Shown here: one piece after another, positions 1 through 5,734 of the stretch
How the letters are laid out: every line of letters begins with the position of its first letter
Numbering within the stretch: the first letter of the stretch is position 1
Source of the DNA: Methanocorpusculum sp.
GTDB lineage: Archaea; Halobacteriota; Methanomicrobia; Methanomicrobiales; Methanocorpusculaceae
Direction: 5' to 3'
Assembly (NCBI GenBank): GCA_029986195.1
Contig: DALTYF010000011.1
Location: 1-11,295, forward strand
DNA length: 11,295 bases
The notes under the pieces: model-generated
What the model was told of the DNA's origin: nothing
Databases searched by the model: none
Seen by the model: only the letters and a program-made list of their open reading frames with translations
Program-made: the position numbers and the translations under genes

Positions 1-320
1 TGTTCGGTAAGATACCGGATCTGTTTATCTTTTTCTTCGATGATCTCACGCTGGTAGGTAATACACTGTTCCAGATATTTCCGAAGCTCGTCGATTCTTT
101 CCTGCTGCAATGCAATGAGCTGGTCTGTCTGTTCCCCGTGATGTACTCTGATGTTTTCCTTGTTCCCGTCTATGGACATCCAGTACTCCAGAGCGGCACG
201 AATGAACTGGATCTTTGTTTCTGATCGTCCCTTCATGTACTCATTGAACTTCTGAAGGAACTCGGCACCGAGCCGTAAGTTTATTTGATCCGGGGGACGT
301 CTCCGGGTACTGCCCACCAT
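1..320 (-). CDS. Ribbon-helix-helix-like protein with coiled-coil tail (partial, C-terminus off the left edge)
   Basis: Read by hand on the minus strand from the ATG at 320-318; the frame is open to base 1, giving about 106 residues and continuing outside the window. Residues about 11-50 (beginning DQINLRLGAEFLQKF and including SETKIQFIRAALEYW) have the beta strand-helix-helix pattern of MetJ/Arc-type ribbon-helix-helix DNA-binding domains: a short strand of alternating polar and hydrophobic residues, then two amphipathic helices. From about residue 65 onward the chain is Gln/Glu/Arg/Lys-rich with heptad-like spacing (LIALQQERIDELRKYLEQ), as in a coiled coil. No Shine-Dalgarno is visible; a TATA-like element about 29 bp upstream suggests a nearly leaderless mRNA. 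The role is probably a DNA-binding regulator or partitioning-type protein, but this is inference because the C-terminus is missing. Phased repeats just upstream could be its operator. Confidence 0.7.
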   Translation of the reverse strand, partial: MVGSTRRRPPDQINLRLGAEFLQKFNEYMKGRSETKIQFIRAALEYWMSIDGNKENIRVHHGEQTDQLIALQQERIDELRKYLEQCITYQREIIEEKDKQIRYLTE

Positions 321-340
321 TAGGTTACAAGTTTCCCAAT

Positions 341-400
341 GGATAGGTATAAGTATATGGATAGTCAATAGATATAATTTGCATAGTCAAAAGATAGTCA
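341..400 (-). promoter_or_regulatory. Promoter/operator region of the ribbon-helix-helix gene with phased ATAGTCA repeats
   Basis: The sequence ATAGTCA (plus strand) occurs at 361-367, 383-389 and 394-400; the starts are 22 and 11 bp apart, one and two turns of B-DNA. A further pair, GGATAG, lies at 341-346 and 359-364. On the minus strand a TATA-like TTATAC (347-352) sits about 29 bp before the ATG at 320. Ribbon-helix-helix repressors commonly bind short tandem repeats overlapping their own promoter, so this may be an autoregulatory operator. The repeats are seen directly; the regulatory role is inference. Confidence 0.4.
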
Positions 401-624
401 TTCGCTACGAACGTCTGTTGCTGAGCATTCCGGAATAATTCCTGATGGAGAGGTATTGCGGAGAAAAACCGGTGAATCTCGGGATTTTTCGTATACTCTC
501 TGGTGACAGAACAAAGTCTGCCTGACAGAGGATACATGTATTTCCGCGAACTGGTGCGTATACCCCATACGCCGCCAGTATCAAACATGAATGGGGAGTC
601 ATGTTTTCCGTCGGATAATTTTGG

Positions 625-648
625 CCAACAGATTCGTTTTTCTGTTGG
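625..648 (-). terminator. Stem-loop 15 nt downstream of the TfoX-like gene
   Basis: CCAACAGA (625-632) pairs with TCTGTTGG (641-648) around an 8-nt loop, a perfect 8-bp stem. It starts 15 nt after the stop codon of the minus-strand TfoX-like gene. No strong U run follows on the minus strand, so it may be a 3'-end processing or stabilising hairpin rather than a classical terminator. Confidence 0.4.
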
Positions 649-663
649 ACAGACTTTCTGATA

Positions 664-990
664 TCACGGGATAATTTTTCGGGATTTCGCTGCCTGCAGG
701 TCTTCGCAGGTTGTACGGATGAGACACTCCAGACGTTTTTGATCCGTAAACTCCGTGATGAGAAAACATCTGGTTTTGGATCCTTCATAGGGAAACGCGG
801 TCTCTGCATCCGGCATCAGCTGTTTTCCGCCTTCCGTAATTTTTACCAGCAGCATGTTATCACAGATGCAGGCACAGTACACGCCGTCACAGTAAATCCC
901 GTACTCACCGAACATTTTCCGGTACCGGATACTGCCTGCCCCGTCAATCATATCACAAACATAGCGGACAAACTCTTCCGTTGAAGCCAT
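664..990 (-). CDS. TfoX N-terminal-domain family protein
   Basis: A protein of 108 residues that matches the TfoX N-terminal domain along nearly its whole length: an N-terminal helix (MASTEEFVRYVCDMI), the family signature RKMFGEYGIYCDG at residues 24-36, a beta hairpin with LLVK, and YEGSKTRCFLI near residue 70. The family is named for bacterial Sxy/TfoX competence regulators, but stand-alone single-domain members are widespread and mostly of unknown function, so competence should not be assumed. I chose the ATG at 990 over the one at 1050 because family members typically begin just before this helix and because TTATAT (minus strand, 1014-1019) is centred 26.5 bp upstream of it, the spacing expected for a leaderless archaeal transcript. 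The reading from 1050 would add 20 residues with no family similarity. There are several cysteines in the middle (residues about 34-43), which is unremarkable for the family. Confidence 0.8.
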   Translation of the reverse strand: MASTEEFVRYVCDMIDGAGSIRYRKMFGEYGIYCDGVYCACICDNMLLVKITEGGKQLMPDAETAFPYEGSKTRCFLITEFTDQKRLECLIRTTCEDLQAAKSRKIIP

Positions 991-1012
991 ACCGTTTTGT
1001 TGGTGCCGGTTG

Positions 1013-1020
1013 CATATAAC
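1013..1020 (-). promoter_or_regulatory. TATA box for the TfoX-like gene (leaderless)
   Basis: On the minus strand this reads GTTATATG. The centre of TTATAT lies 26.5 bp from the A of the ATG at 990, so transcription would begin at or within a base of the start codon. No Shine-Dalgarno precedes that ATG, in agreement with a leaderless mRNA. Confidence 0.55.
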
Positions 1021-1062
1021 TCCTGCACCGTGTGGAGTGAAAATGCGCATCGCACGGGATGC

Positions 1063-1068
1063 AAAAAA
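1063..1068 (-). terminator. U-run terminator after the small membrane protein gene
   Basis: Six consecutive A on the plus strand give a U6 run on the minus-strand transcript, 27-32 nt past the stop codon at 1095. A second, shorter U-containing stretch lies just beside it. Archaeal RNA polymerase terminates at such U runs, often without a hairpin. Confidence 0.4.
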
Positions 1069-1094
1069 TTATCTTTTTCAAAGAATCAGGCGGG

Positions 1095-1307
1095 TCAGGT
1101 TAGGATCAAAACCATGCCCCAGCAGGTCCCCAGAACAATGAGAATCAGAAGCAAAAATTCTTTCCAGCTGGTTTTTTCCGGCATATGTTCCTGAGGGAGG
1201 GAATCAGAAATTTTCTGATCAGGTGTCCGGTTTTCCCCGGGTTCTTCCTTACATACTGCCTGGGTATTTGGAACGAACGACTCACGCGGAACCGGTATCC
1301 ATGACAT
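1095..1307 (-). CDS. Small protein with a C-terminal membrane anchor, unknown function
   Basis: A 70-residue protein with a polar, Pro/Glu/Lys-rich N-terminal part (residues 1-48) and one hydrophobic segment at the C-terminus (FLLLILIVLGTCWGMVLIL, about 51-69), with nothing after it: a tail-anchored topology with the N-terminus probably cytoplasmic. I recognise no family. The start ATG at 1307 is preceded by AAGGAT, an acceptable Shine-Dalgarno 6-7 nt away. The gene begins 34 nt after the stop codon of the 8-oxoguanine glycosylase on the same strand, so it is likely co-transcribed with it. Coding status is supported by the ribosome binding site, the coherent topology and the genomic fit, not by homology. 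Two cysteines (residue 19 and one inside the anchor) have no evident role. Confidence 0.55.
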   Translation of the reverse strand: MSWIPVPRESFVPNTQAVCKEEPGENRTPDQKISDSLPQEHMPEKTSWKEFLLLILIVLGTCWGMVLILT

Positions 1308-1341
1308 ATGTTATCCTTATCTTCGTCATCTCAGATAACAC

Positions 1342-2193
1342 TTATTCTCCTTTTCTGCTGATGATCTCGCGGGATGCAAACAGATACTCCTGTGCATAGC
1401 CGGCAAACTTTCCGAAGTGTTCACGGGCATATGCCCCCGCTTTGGCATAGGCGAGTTTCTTTTCCCCGCCGACATATTTGGTACGCAGAATCCGTTCTAT
1501 CCATACGTCAACCGGTACCGCCTCAAATTTTTCAAAGGCAAACAGCAGCACACAGTCCGCGACCTTCGGCCCGACCCCGTTCAGCTCGCAGAGTTTCTTC
1601 TGTGCTTCCGGATAGGAAAGGCTGCGTACTGCATCCTGCCACCCGGGATTTTCTGATGCCATCGCTGCTGCCCCGCAGATGTAGGCGTCGCGGTATCCGA
1701 CCTTGCAGGATCGAATGTCGCAAACCGGCGCTGTGGCAATCGTCCCGGGCTGAGGGAACGAGTAAAATATTTTGTTGTCGCAGAACATTTTTGTGCCGTA
1801 CTTTTCCGCGAGATTTTCTATCCGCATCTGAATGCCCGGGATGTTGGCACAGCTGGAACAGATGTAGGAGACGAGACACTCCCACGGGTCCTGACGCATA
1901 ATCCGCAGCCCCCGGCACCGGACGATCGCATCGTGAATCAGCGGATCGCAGTCGATGCGGGAAAGAATGTCGGCAAGATTATGATCCAGAGAAAAGTAGC
2001 GGATGAGATCTCCCTCGCTCATTCCTTCGTACCCGATACCCTCATCAGTCTGCCGTACCTTCCAGACCACGGGATCGCCGTAGGGAGACGGGGCATACCA
2101 GATGTCACCGTGTTTTCTCCAGCGGAATGCCTGGCCACAGGAAACGCTTAACTCAAGGTTAAACCAGAGACCATCAAGCGGAAACGTCTGCAT
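1342..2193 (-). CDS. ogg: 8-oxoguanine DNA glycosylase/AP lyase, OGG1 type
   Basis: A 283-residue base-excision repair enzyme that removes oxidised guanine (8-oxoG) from DNA and nicks the abasic site. The N-terminal OGG domain shows CGQAFRWRK (19-27) and YFSLDHNL (66-73); the HhH-GPD domain shows QDPWECLVSYICSSCANI (101-118), the hairpin LNGVGPKVADCVLLF (204-218) with the catalytic Schiff-base lysine K210, and AVPVDVWIERIL (225-236) with the catalytic aspartate D229. The length and the two-domain order fit OGG1-type enzymes rather than the shorter archaeal OGG2 or AGOG. I chose the ATG at 2193 because the OGG domain starts there; the upstream extension to 2316 has no similarity and only overlaps the preceding small gene in another frame. 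There is no Shine-Dalgarno (the preceding bases are six T), so translation probably depends on the upstream gene, whose stop codon lies 11 nt before. Confidence 0.93.
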   Translation of the reverse strand: MQTFPLDGLWFNLELSVSCGQAFRWRKHGDIWYAPSPYGDPVVWKVRQTDEGIGYEGMSEGDLIRYFSLDHNLADILSRIDCDPLIHDAIVRCRGLRIMRQDPWECLVSYICSSCANIPGIQMRIENLAEKYGTKMFCDNKIFYSFPQPGTIATAPVCDIRSCKVGYRDAYICGAAAMASENPGWQDAVRSLSYPEAQKKLCELNGVGPKVADCVLLFAFEKFEAVPVDVWIERILRTKYVGGEKKLAYAKAGAYAREHFGKFAGYAQEYLFASREIISRKGE

Positions 2194-2204
2194 AAAAAAG
2201 GAGA

Positions 2205-2384
2205 TTATTCTTTGATCATCAGATAGCCGAGAACAATACCACCGAGACCGGCAACTGCAAGAACAATGCCGATACCTCCGAGCAGCACCTGAATAAACTG
2301 GGGCAGCCAGTACCACATCAGAACAACACCGACGATTAAGAGAACGATACCAACCAGCAGGGTTGCAAGACCTGTTTTATCCAT
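2205..2384 (-). CDS. 59-aa two-helix membrane protein, unknown function
   Basis: Found by reading the minus strand from the ATG at 2384 to the TAA at 2207-2205. It starts MDKTGLATLLVGIVLLIVG and ends GYLMIKE. Two hydrophobic segments (about residues 5-25 and 32-55) are separated by a short turn containing PQF; both are Gly/Val/Ile/Leu-rich, so a hairpin in the membrane is likely, with both termini on the same side. No family is recognised. Support for coding comes from a well-placed promoter (TATA centred 26.5 bp before the ATG, purine-rich BRE next to it) and the continuous membrane pattern. It is the first gene of a probable operon with the glycosylase (11-nt gap) and the tail-anchored small protein. 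Confidence 0.7.
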   Translation of the reverse strand: MDKTGLATLLVGIVLLIVGVVLMWYWLPQFIQVLLGGIGIVLAVAGLGGIVLGYLMIKE

Positions 2385-2407
2385 ACACCATATTTGCCCG
2401 TCTATCC

Positions 2408-2423
2408 TAATAACCTTCCTTTC
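2408..2423 (-). promoter_or_regulatory. BRE/TATA promoter of the small membrane protein-ogg operon (leaderless)
   Basis: On the minus strand a purine-only stretch GAAAGGAAGG (2423-2414) acts as a BRE candidate and is followed by TTATTA (2413-2408). The centre of TTATTA is 26.5 bp from the A of the ATG at 2384, the spacing for a leaderless transcript. Confidence 0.5.
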
Positions 2424-2481
2424 ATACTGCAGTACAACCGATCAAATCGCCCCTGCCGGTTTATGATAATCCTTATGTTTA

Positions 2482-2497
2482 CGGAAAACATATATAA
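2482..2497 (+). promoter_or_regulatory. BRE/TATA promoter of the ligase-ACT operon
   Basis: CGGAAAACA (2482-2490) followed directly by TATATAA (2491-2497) is the best archaeal promoter in the window. It predicts a transcription start near 2519-2521 and an untranslated leader of about 60 nt. A modest Shine-Dalgarno AAGGA (2568-2572) lies 7 nt before the ATG at 2580. Confidence 0.7.
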
Positions 2498-2515
2498 TGG
2501 GATGCTAAGCCCTGG

Positions 2516-2534
2516 CATGACACATAGTGTCATG
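2516..2534. promoter_or_regulatory. Perfect inverted repeat at the predicted start of transcription (operator candidate)
   Basis: CATGACAC (2516-2523) and GTGTCATG (2527-2534) form a perfect 8+3+8 inverted repeat. It straddles the predicted transcription start of the ligase operon, so only part of it would be in the mRNA; that favours a DNA-binding site for a dimeric repressor over an RNA hairpin. The repeat is seen directly; the function is inference. Confidence 0.5.
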
Positions 2535-2579
2535 GAGTCTTGCGGGGCCTGACGGCACAGGATTTGTAAGGACTGCCTT

Positions 2580-3866
2580 ATGTTTTGGAATGAAAAAATG
2601 GAGACCCTGCGAGGAAAAGAGCTGCAGGAACTTCAGCTGAAGCGGCTGAAGGAGACTGTTGCACGAACGCAGAATATCGGTTTCTATCAGAAGATGTTTG
2701 CCGAGGCAGGCATTCGCCCGGAAGACATCAAAACACTCGATGATCTGTCAAAGATTCCTTTTACCAAGAAATCCGATCTTCGCGGCGGATATCCGTTTGG
2801 ATTCCTCGCGGTTCCGATGAACCGGATCAACCGGATTCACACAACGTCGGGCACAACCGGCAAACCGACGGTTGTTGCCTATACCAAAAATGATCTGAAC
2901 AGCTGGTCGGAACTAATCGCCCGCAATCTGACGATGGTCGGACTTCATGAGGGTGACATTTTCCAGAACGCCTCAAACTATTCGCTGTTTACTGGAGGTC
3001 TCGGTTTTCATTACGGTGCGGAAAAGATCGGCTGTTCCGTTGTTCCGGCAGGTGTCGGCAATACCAAGCGGCAGATTGAGATGATTCAGGACTTCGGTGT
3101 AAACGCGATTCACTGCACTCCAAGCTACGCCATGCATCTTACCGAGGTTGCCGAAGACATGCACGCAAACCTTGATTCGCTCAGAATCGGGGTGTTCGGT
3201 GCTGAGGCATGGTCCGGGAACATGCGCCGCGACCTGGAAAACCGTCTCAACATCAAAGCCTATGACAGCTACGGCATGAGCGAGCTGTTCGGCCCGGGCG
3301 TTGCATTTGAGTGTCCCGAGCAGAATGGTCTGCACATCTGGCACGACTGCTACATTGTGGAGATCATTGACCCGAAGACCGGTGAGACACTCGGTCCCGA
3401 TGAGAAAGGTGAGATGGTGGTAACGCCTCTCGTCAAAGAGGCAATGCCGCTTCTCCGGTACCGTACGGGAGACATTACGATGCTCATGGAGGATGACTGT
3501 CCCTGCGGCCGCGGTCAGAAGATTGCACGGCTGTTCGGCAGAAGCGATGATATGCTGACCGTGCGCGGCATCAATGTGTTCCCGTCCCAGATTGAGCATG
3601 TGCTCAAGAATATTCCCGAGGTCGGTGACCAGTTTATGGTGTACATCGACCGCGTGAATCATCTGGATGAGATGACGATTGATGTGGAGATCAACAAACA
3701 TCTCTTCAGCGGTGAGCTGAGCGATCTCGCCCGACTCCAGAACAAAATCGGCAAAGCGCTGCATGAAACCCTCACCCTTCGCGCCAATGTCCGGCTTGTC
3801 GAACCGGGATCCCTTCCGCGGTTTGAGGGCAAGGCAAAGCGGGTTGTGGACCGGAGGACGATCTAA
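2580..3866 (+). CDS. Phenylacetate-CoA ligase (PaaK) family adenylating ligase, first copy
   Basis: A 428-residue ANL-superfamily enzyme. PaaK uses ATP to adenylate phenylacetate or a related aryl acid and then forms the CoA thioester. Visible motifs: phosphate-binding loop TTSGTTGKPT (88-97), adenine/substrate motif YDSYGMSELFGPG (228-240), YRTGDIT (294-300) with the ribose-binding Asp298, the hinge GRSDDMLTVRGINVFP (320-335), and a C-terminal GKAKRV with Lys418/Lys420. Length is normal for PaaK (about 430). C245, H252, C307 and C309 (C-x6-H ... C-x-C) form a possible structural metal site. Methanogen members of this family are often annotated coenzyme F390 synthetase (adenylation of F420), so the substrate could be F420 rather than an aryl acid; sequence alone does not decide. 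First gene of an operon with a second copy 2 nt downstream. Expression is probably controlled by the palindrome at 2516-2534. Confidence 0.9.
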   Translation: MFWNEKMETLRGKELQELQLKRLKETVARTQNIGFYQKMFAEAGIRPEDIKTLDDLSKIPFTKKSDLRGGYPFGFLAVPMNRINRIHTTSGTTGKPTVVAYTKNDLNSWSELIARNLTMVGLHEGDIFQNASNYSLFTGGLGFHYGAEKIGCSVVPAGVGNTKRQIEMIQDFGVNAIHCTPSYAMHLTEVAEDMHANLDSLRIGVFGAEAWSGNMRRDLENRLNIKAYDSYGMSELFGPGVAFECPEQNGLHIWHDCYIVEIIDPKTGETLGPDEKGEMVVTPLVKEAMPLLRYRTGDITMLMEDDCPCGRGQKIARLFGRSDDMLTVRGINVFPSQIEHVLKNIPEVGDQFMVYIDRVNHLDEMTIDVEINKHLFSGELSDLARLQNKIGKALHETLTLRANVRLVEPGSLPRFEGKAKRVVDRRTI

Positions 3867-3868
3867 TT

Positions 3869-5170
3869 ATGGCATACTATAACGAAAAAATTGAAACGCT
3901 TCCCAGAGCAGAGTTGGAAAAACTGCAGTACCAGGAACTGAAGGTCCTTGTTGAACGTCTCTATGCCACCTCCGCCTTTTATCACGACAAGATGAAGGCG
4001 GCAGGCGTGCTTCCGTCCGACATCAAATCCATTGCAGACATTGCAAAACTTCCGACGATGAAGAAGACGGATCTCCGTGACAATTATCCGGACAAGCTTG
4101 TCTGCTGTCCGAAAGAGGATCTTGTCCGTTATCATGTCTCCTCAGGCACAACCGGCAAACCGACGGTCGTTGCCTACACGAAAAATGATGTGGAACTGTG
4201 GGCCGAGGCGGTTGCACGATCCCTTGTGTCCTGTGGTCTCGGTCGCGGCGATGTGCTGCAGGTCGCCTATGGATACGGTCTGTTTACCGGCGGTCTCGGT
4301 CTGCACTACGGGGGCGAGAAGCTGGGCGCAACGGTGATTCCGGCGTCCACCGGAAACTCCGAGCGGCAGATTGAACTGATTCAGGATCTGGAGACAACGG
4401 CGATTGCCTGCACTCCTTCCTACTTCATCCACTTAATTGATGTGGCGAAGAAGATGGGTGTTGATATTGCGAAGGATACCAGACTCCGGACTGCAATTCT
4501 CGGTGCCGAACCGTGGTCCGCGGCAATGCGGCAGTACATCCATGAACAGTCCGGGGTCACGGCCCACAACATCTTCGGAACGTCTGAAATTTCGGGACCG
4601 ATGTTTACCGACTGCGGTGAGCTGAACGGTATGCACATCTGCGGCGATATTGCCTATACGGAGATTCTGGATCCCGAGACCGGCGAGGTTCTTTCTCCGG
4701 GAGAGAAGGGTGAACTGACGATGACGATTCTGAAGAAAGAGGCTATTCCGATGATTCGTTACCGTATCGGTGACATTACCTCAATTCTTGAGGGAGACTG
4801 TCCCTGCGGCAGAACGTCTCCGCGCATTGACCGTCTGCAGGGACGGGTTGATGACATGCTGGTTATCCGCGGCATTAATGTGTTCCCGTCGGCGGTGGAA
4901 CACGCGCTTCTCCGCGTGCCGGAGCTGACGAGCCACTTTATGCTGGAGATTACCCGCACTGGCCCGCTGGATGATATGCTGGTGAAGGTGGAGCTCAAGC
5001 CGGATGCGATGACGGACAGCATCAACGGTCTGATCGGTTTGCAGTCACGGGTGGAGCGGACACTGCGCGATGCGCTGAATGTATCCGCGAAGGTTGAGCT
5101 GTGCCCGCCGAACTCCCTCCCGCGTTTTGAGGGGAAAGCAAAACGTGTTCTGGACCACCGGGTGTTCTAA
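3869..5170 (+). CDS. Phenylacetate-CoA ligase (PaaK) family adenylating ligase, second copy
   Basis: A 433-residue paralogue of the preceding gene with the same architecture: SSGTTGKPTVVAYTKND (91-107) as phosphate loop, FGTSEISGP (236-244), YRIGDIT (298-304), GRVDDMLVIRGINVFP (325-340) and GKAKRV with Lys423/Lys425. The C-x6-H ... C-x-C set is repeated at C249, H256, C311 and C313. The phosphate loop and the C-terminal GKAKRV block are nearly identical between copies, whereas the middle motif differs (YGMSELF in the first, FGTSEIS here), a region that shapes the acyl pocket in ANL enzymes, so the two may accept different substrates or form a heteromer (inference). GGAGGA (3853-3858) lies inside the end of the first copy, 10 nt before this ATG, so translation is coupled. 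The stop codon is immediately followed by the ATG of the ACT gene. F390 synthetase is an alternative function. Confidence 0.9.
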   Translation: MAYYNEKIETLPRAELEKLQYQELKVLVERLYATSAFYHDKMKAAGVLPSDIKSIADIAKLPTMKKTDLRDNYPDKLVCCPKEDLVRYHVSSGTTGKPTVVAYTKNDVELWAEAVARSLVSCGLGRGDVLQVAYGYGLFTGGLGLHYGGEKLGATVIPASTGNSERQIELIQDLETTAIACTPSYFIHLIDVAKKMGVDIAKDTRLRTAILGAEPWSAAMRQYIHEQSGVTAHNIFGTSEISGPMFTDCGELNGMHICGDIAYTEILDPETGEVLSPGEKGELTMTILKKEAIPMIRYRIGDITSILEGDCPCGRTSPRIDRLQGRVDDMLVIRGINVFPSAVEHALLRVPELTSHFMLEITRTGPLDDMLVKVELKPDAMTDSINGLIGLQSRVERTLRDALNVSAKVELCPPNSLPRFEGKAKRVLDHRVF

Positions 5171-5608
5171 ATGACGCGAAACAAATACTTCATCAAACAG
5201 CTTTCGATATTTTCGGAGAATAAATCCGGACGGCTTGCAGCAATTGCAAAAGTGTTCGAGGAAAGCAAGGTCAACATCCATGCGTTCAGTATTGCCGAGG
5301 CAAACAGTTTCGGTGTGGTGCGGGCAATTGTGGATAAGCCGGAGCTTGCATTCGAGGCATTTTCAAAACAGGATTATGCACTGCAGTACACCGATGTTCT
5401 GGGCATCAAAATGGATGATGTTCCGGGCGGTCTGTACCATGTGGCAAACCTTCTGGGCAGTATCGGCATCAACATTGAGTACGCGTATGCGTTCCGTACG
5501 GGAATGTTCGGCACGCTGATTGTGAAGGTGTCAAATCCCGAGGATGCGGTGGAAAAGATTCTTGCCGCGGGTCTTGAACTTGTTCCGGCGACGGATTATA
5601 ATTTTTAA
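5171..5608 (+). CDS. Double ACT-domain protein, operon copy
   Basis: A 145-residue protein made of two tandem ACT domains and nothing else: domain 1 at about 7-73 (IKQLSIFSENKSGRLAAIAK, then VNIHAFSIAEANSFGVVRAIV) and domain 2 at about 76-140 (VLGIKMDDVPGGLYHVANLL, then INIEYAYAFRTGMFGTLIVKV). Each shows the ACT loop with conserved Gly between strand 1 and helix 1 (KSG, PGG) where amino-acid ligands bind at dimer interfaces. There is no catalytic domain, so it is probably a small-molecule sensor or regulatory subunit. Its ATG follows the TAA of the second ligase with no spacer, the tightest coupling in the window, which argues that it works with the ligases, perhaps reporting aromatic amino-acid levels. 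The link is inference; ACT ligands cannot be read from sequence. Confidence 0.88.
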   Translation: MTRNKYFIKQLSIFSENKSGRLAAIAKVFEESKVNIHAFSIAEANSFGVVRAIVDKPELAFEAFSKQDYALQYTDVLGIKMDDVPGGLYHVANLLGSIGINIEYAYAFRTGMFGTLIVKVSNPEDAVEKILAAGLELVPATDYNF

Positions 5609-5612
5609 TTTC

Positions 5613-5660
5613 TTTTTTGTACGGGCTGTGGTGTCCGGGGGCTGTTCATGACGTTTTTTT
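5613..5660 (+). terminator. Poly-U terminator region of the ligase-ACT operon
   Basis: The stop codon at 5608 is followed by T runs at 5613-5618 (six T) and 5654-5660 (seven T). No strong hairpin is needed for archaeal termination at such runs. The next gene has its own promoter, so the operon probably ends here. Confidence 0.5.
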
Positions 5661-5682
5661 CTGGTATCGCGAGTTCATCATC

Positions 5683-5727
5683 AAAACCTTAATACGCTTT
5701 CCCGTGGGAGATAGACAGTAGGAGTGA
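5683..5727 (+). promoter_or_regulatory. Promoter and Shine-Dalgarno of the second ACT gene
   Basis: An A-rich element followed by CTTAATAC (5688-5695) is centred at about 5691 and predicts a start near 5718. The short leader contains GGAGTGA (5721-5727), a good archaeal Shine-Dalgarno 7 nt before the ATG at 5735. This is the clearest ribosome binding site in the window and shows the gene can be expressed apart from the operon upstream. Confidence 0.6.
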
Positions 5728-5734
5728 CTTCGTC

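Larger units (their letters stand above)
321..663. other. Gene-poor 343-bp gap between the TfoX-like gene and the ribbon-helix-helix gene
   Basis: No convincing coding sequence is seen here. The open frames on the minus strand (for example 588-325) have no recognisable domain, no ribosome binding site and unusual composition. The gap holds the phased repeats at 341-400, a hairpin at 625-648 and two copies of GGATAATTTT (612-621 and near 669). It may contain a decayed gene, but I cannot identify one. Confidence 0.5.

Noticed and set aside
325..588. Minus-strand open frame of 87 codons ending just before the ribbon-helix-helix gene
   Set aside because: No family resemblance, no ribosome binding site, Tyr/Pro-rich repeat-derived C-terminus that simply translates the operator-like repeats. 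Could be a gene remnant, but I cannot support it.
405..809. Minus-strand open frame of 134 codons crossing the TfoX gene end
   Set aside because: Half of it is the shadow of the TfoX-like gene in another frame and the rest shows no domain.
1342..2316. Longer version of the 8-oxoguanine glycosylase starting at 2316
   Set aside because: The first 41 residues are Arg/Cys/Ser-rich and lie over the 59-aa membrane protein in another frame; homology starts at the ATG at 2193.
2508..2557. Possible riboswitch in the 60-nt leader of the ligase operon
   Set aside because: Apart from the palindrome at the start site, no conserved riboswitch fold or motif is visible and the leader is too short for known classes acting on amino acids.
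2973..3764. Long minus-strand open frame of 263 codons inside the first ligase
   Set aside because: It is the antisense shadow of a gene with all PaaK motifs; its translation is His/Val/Leu-rich with no recognisable domain.
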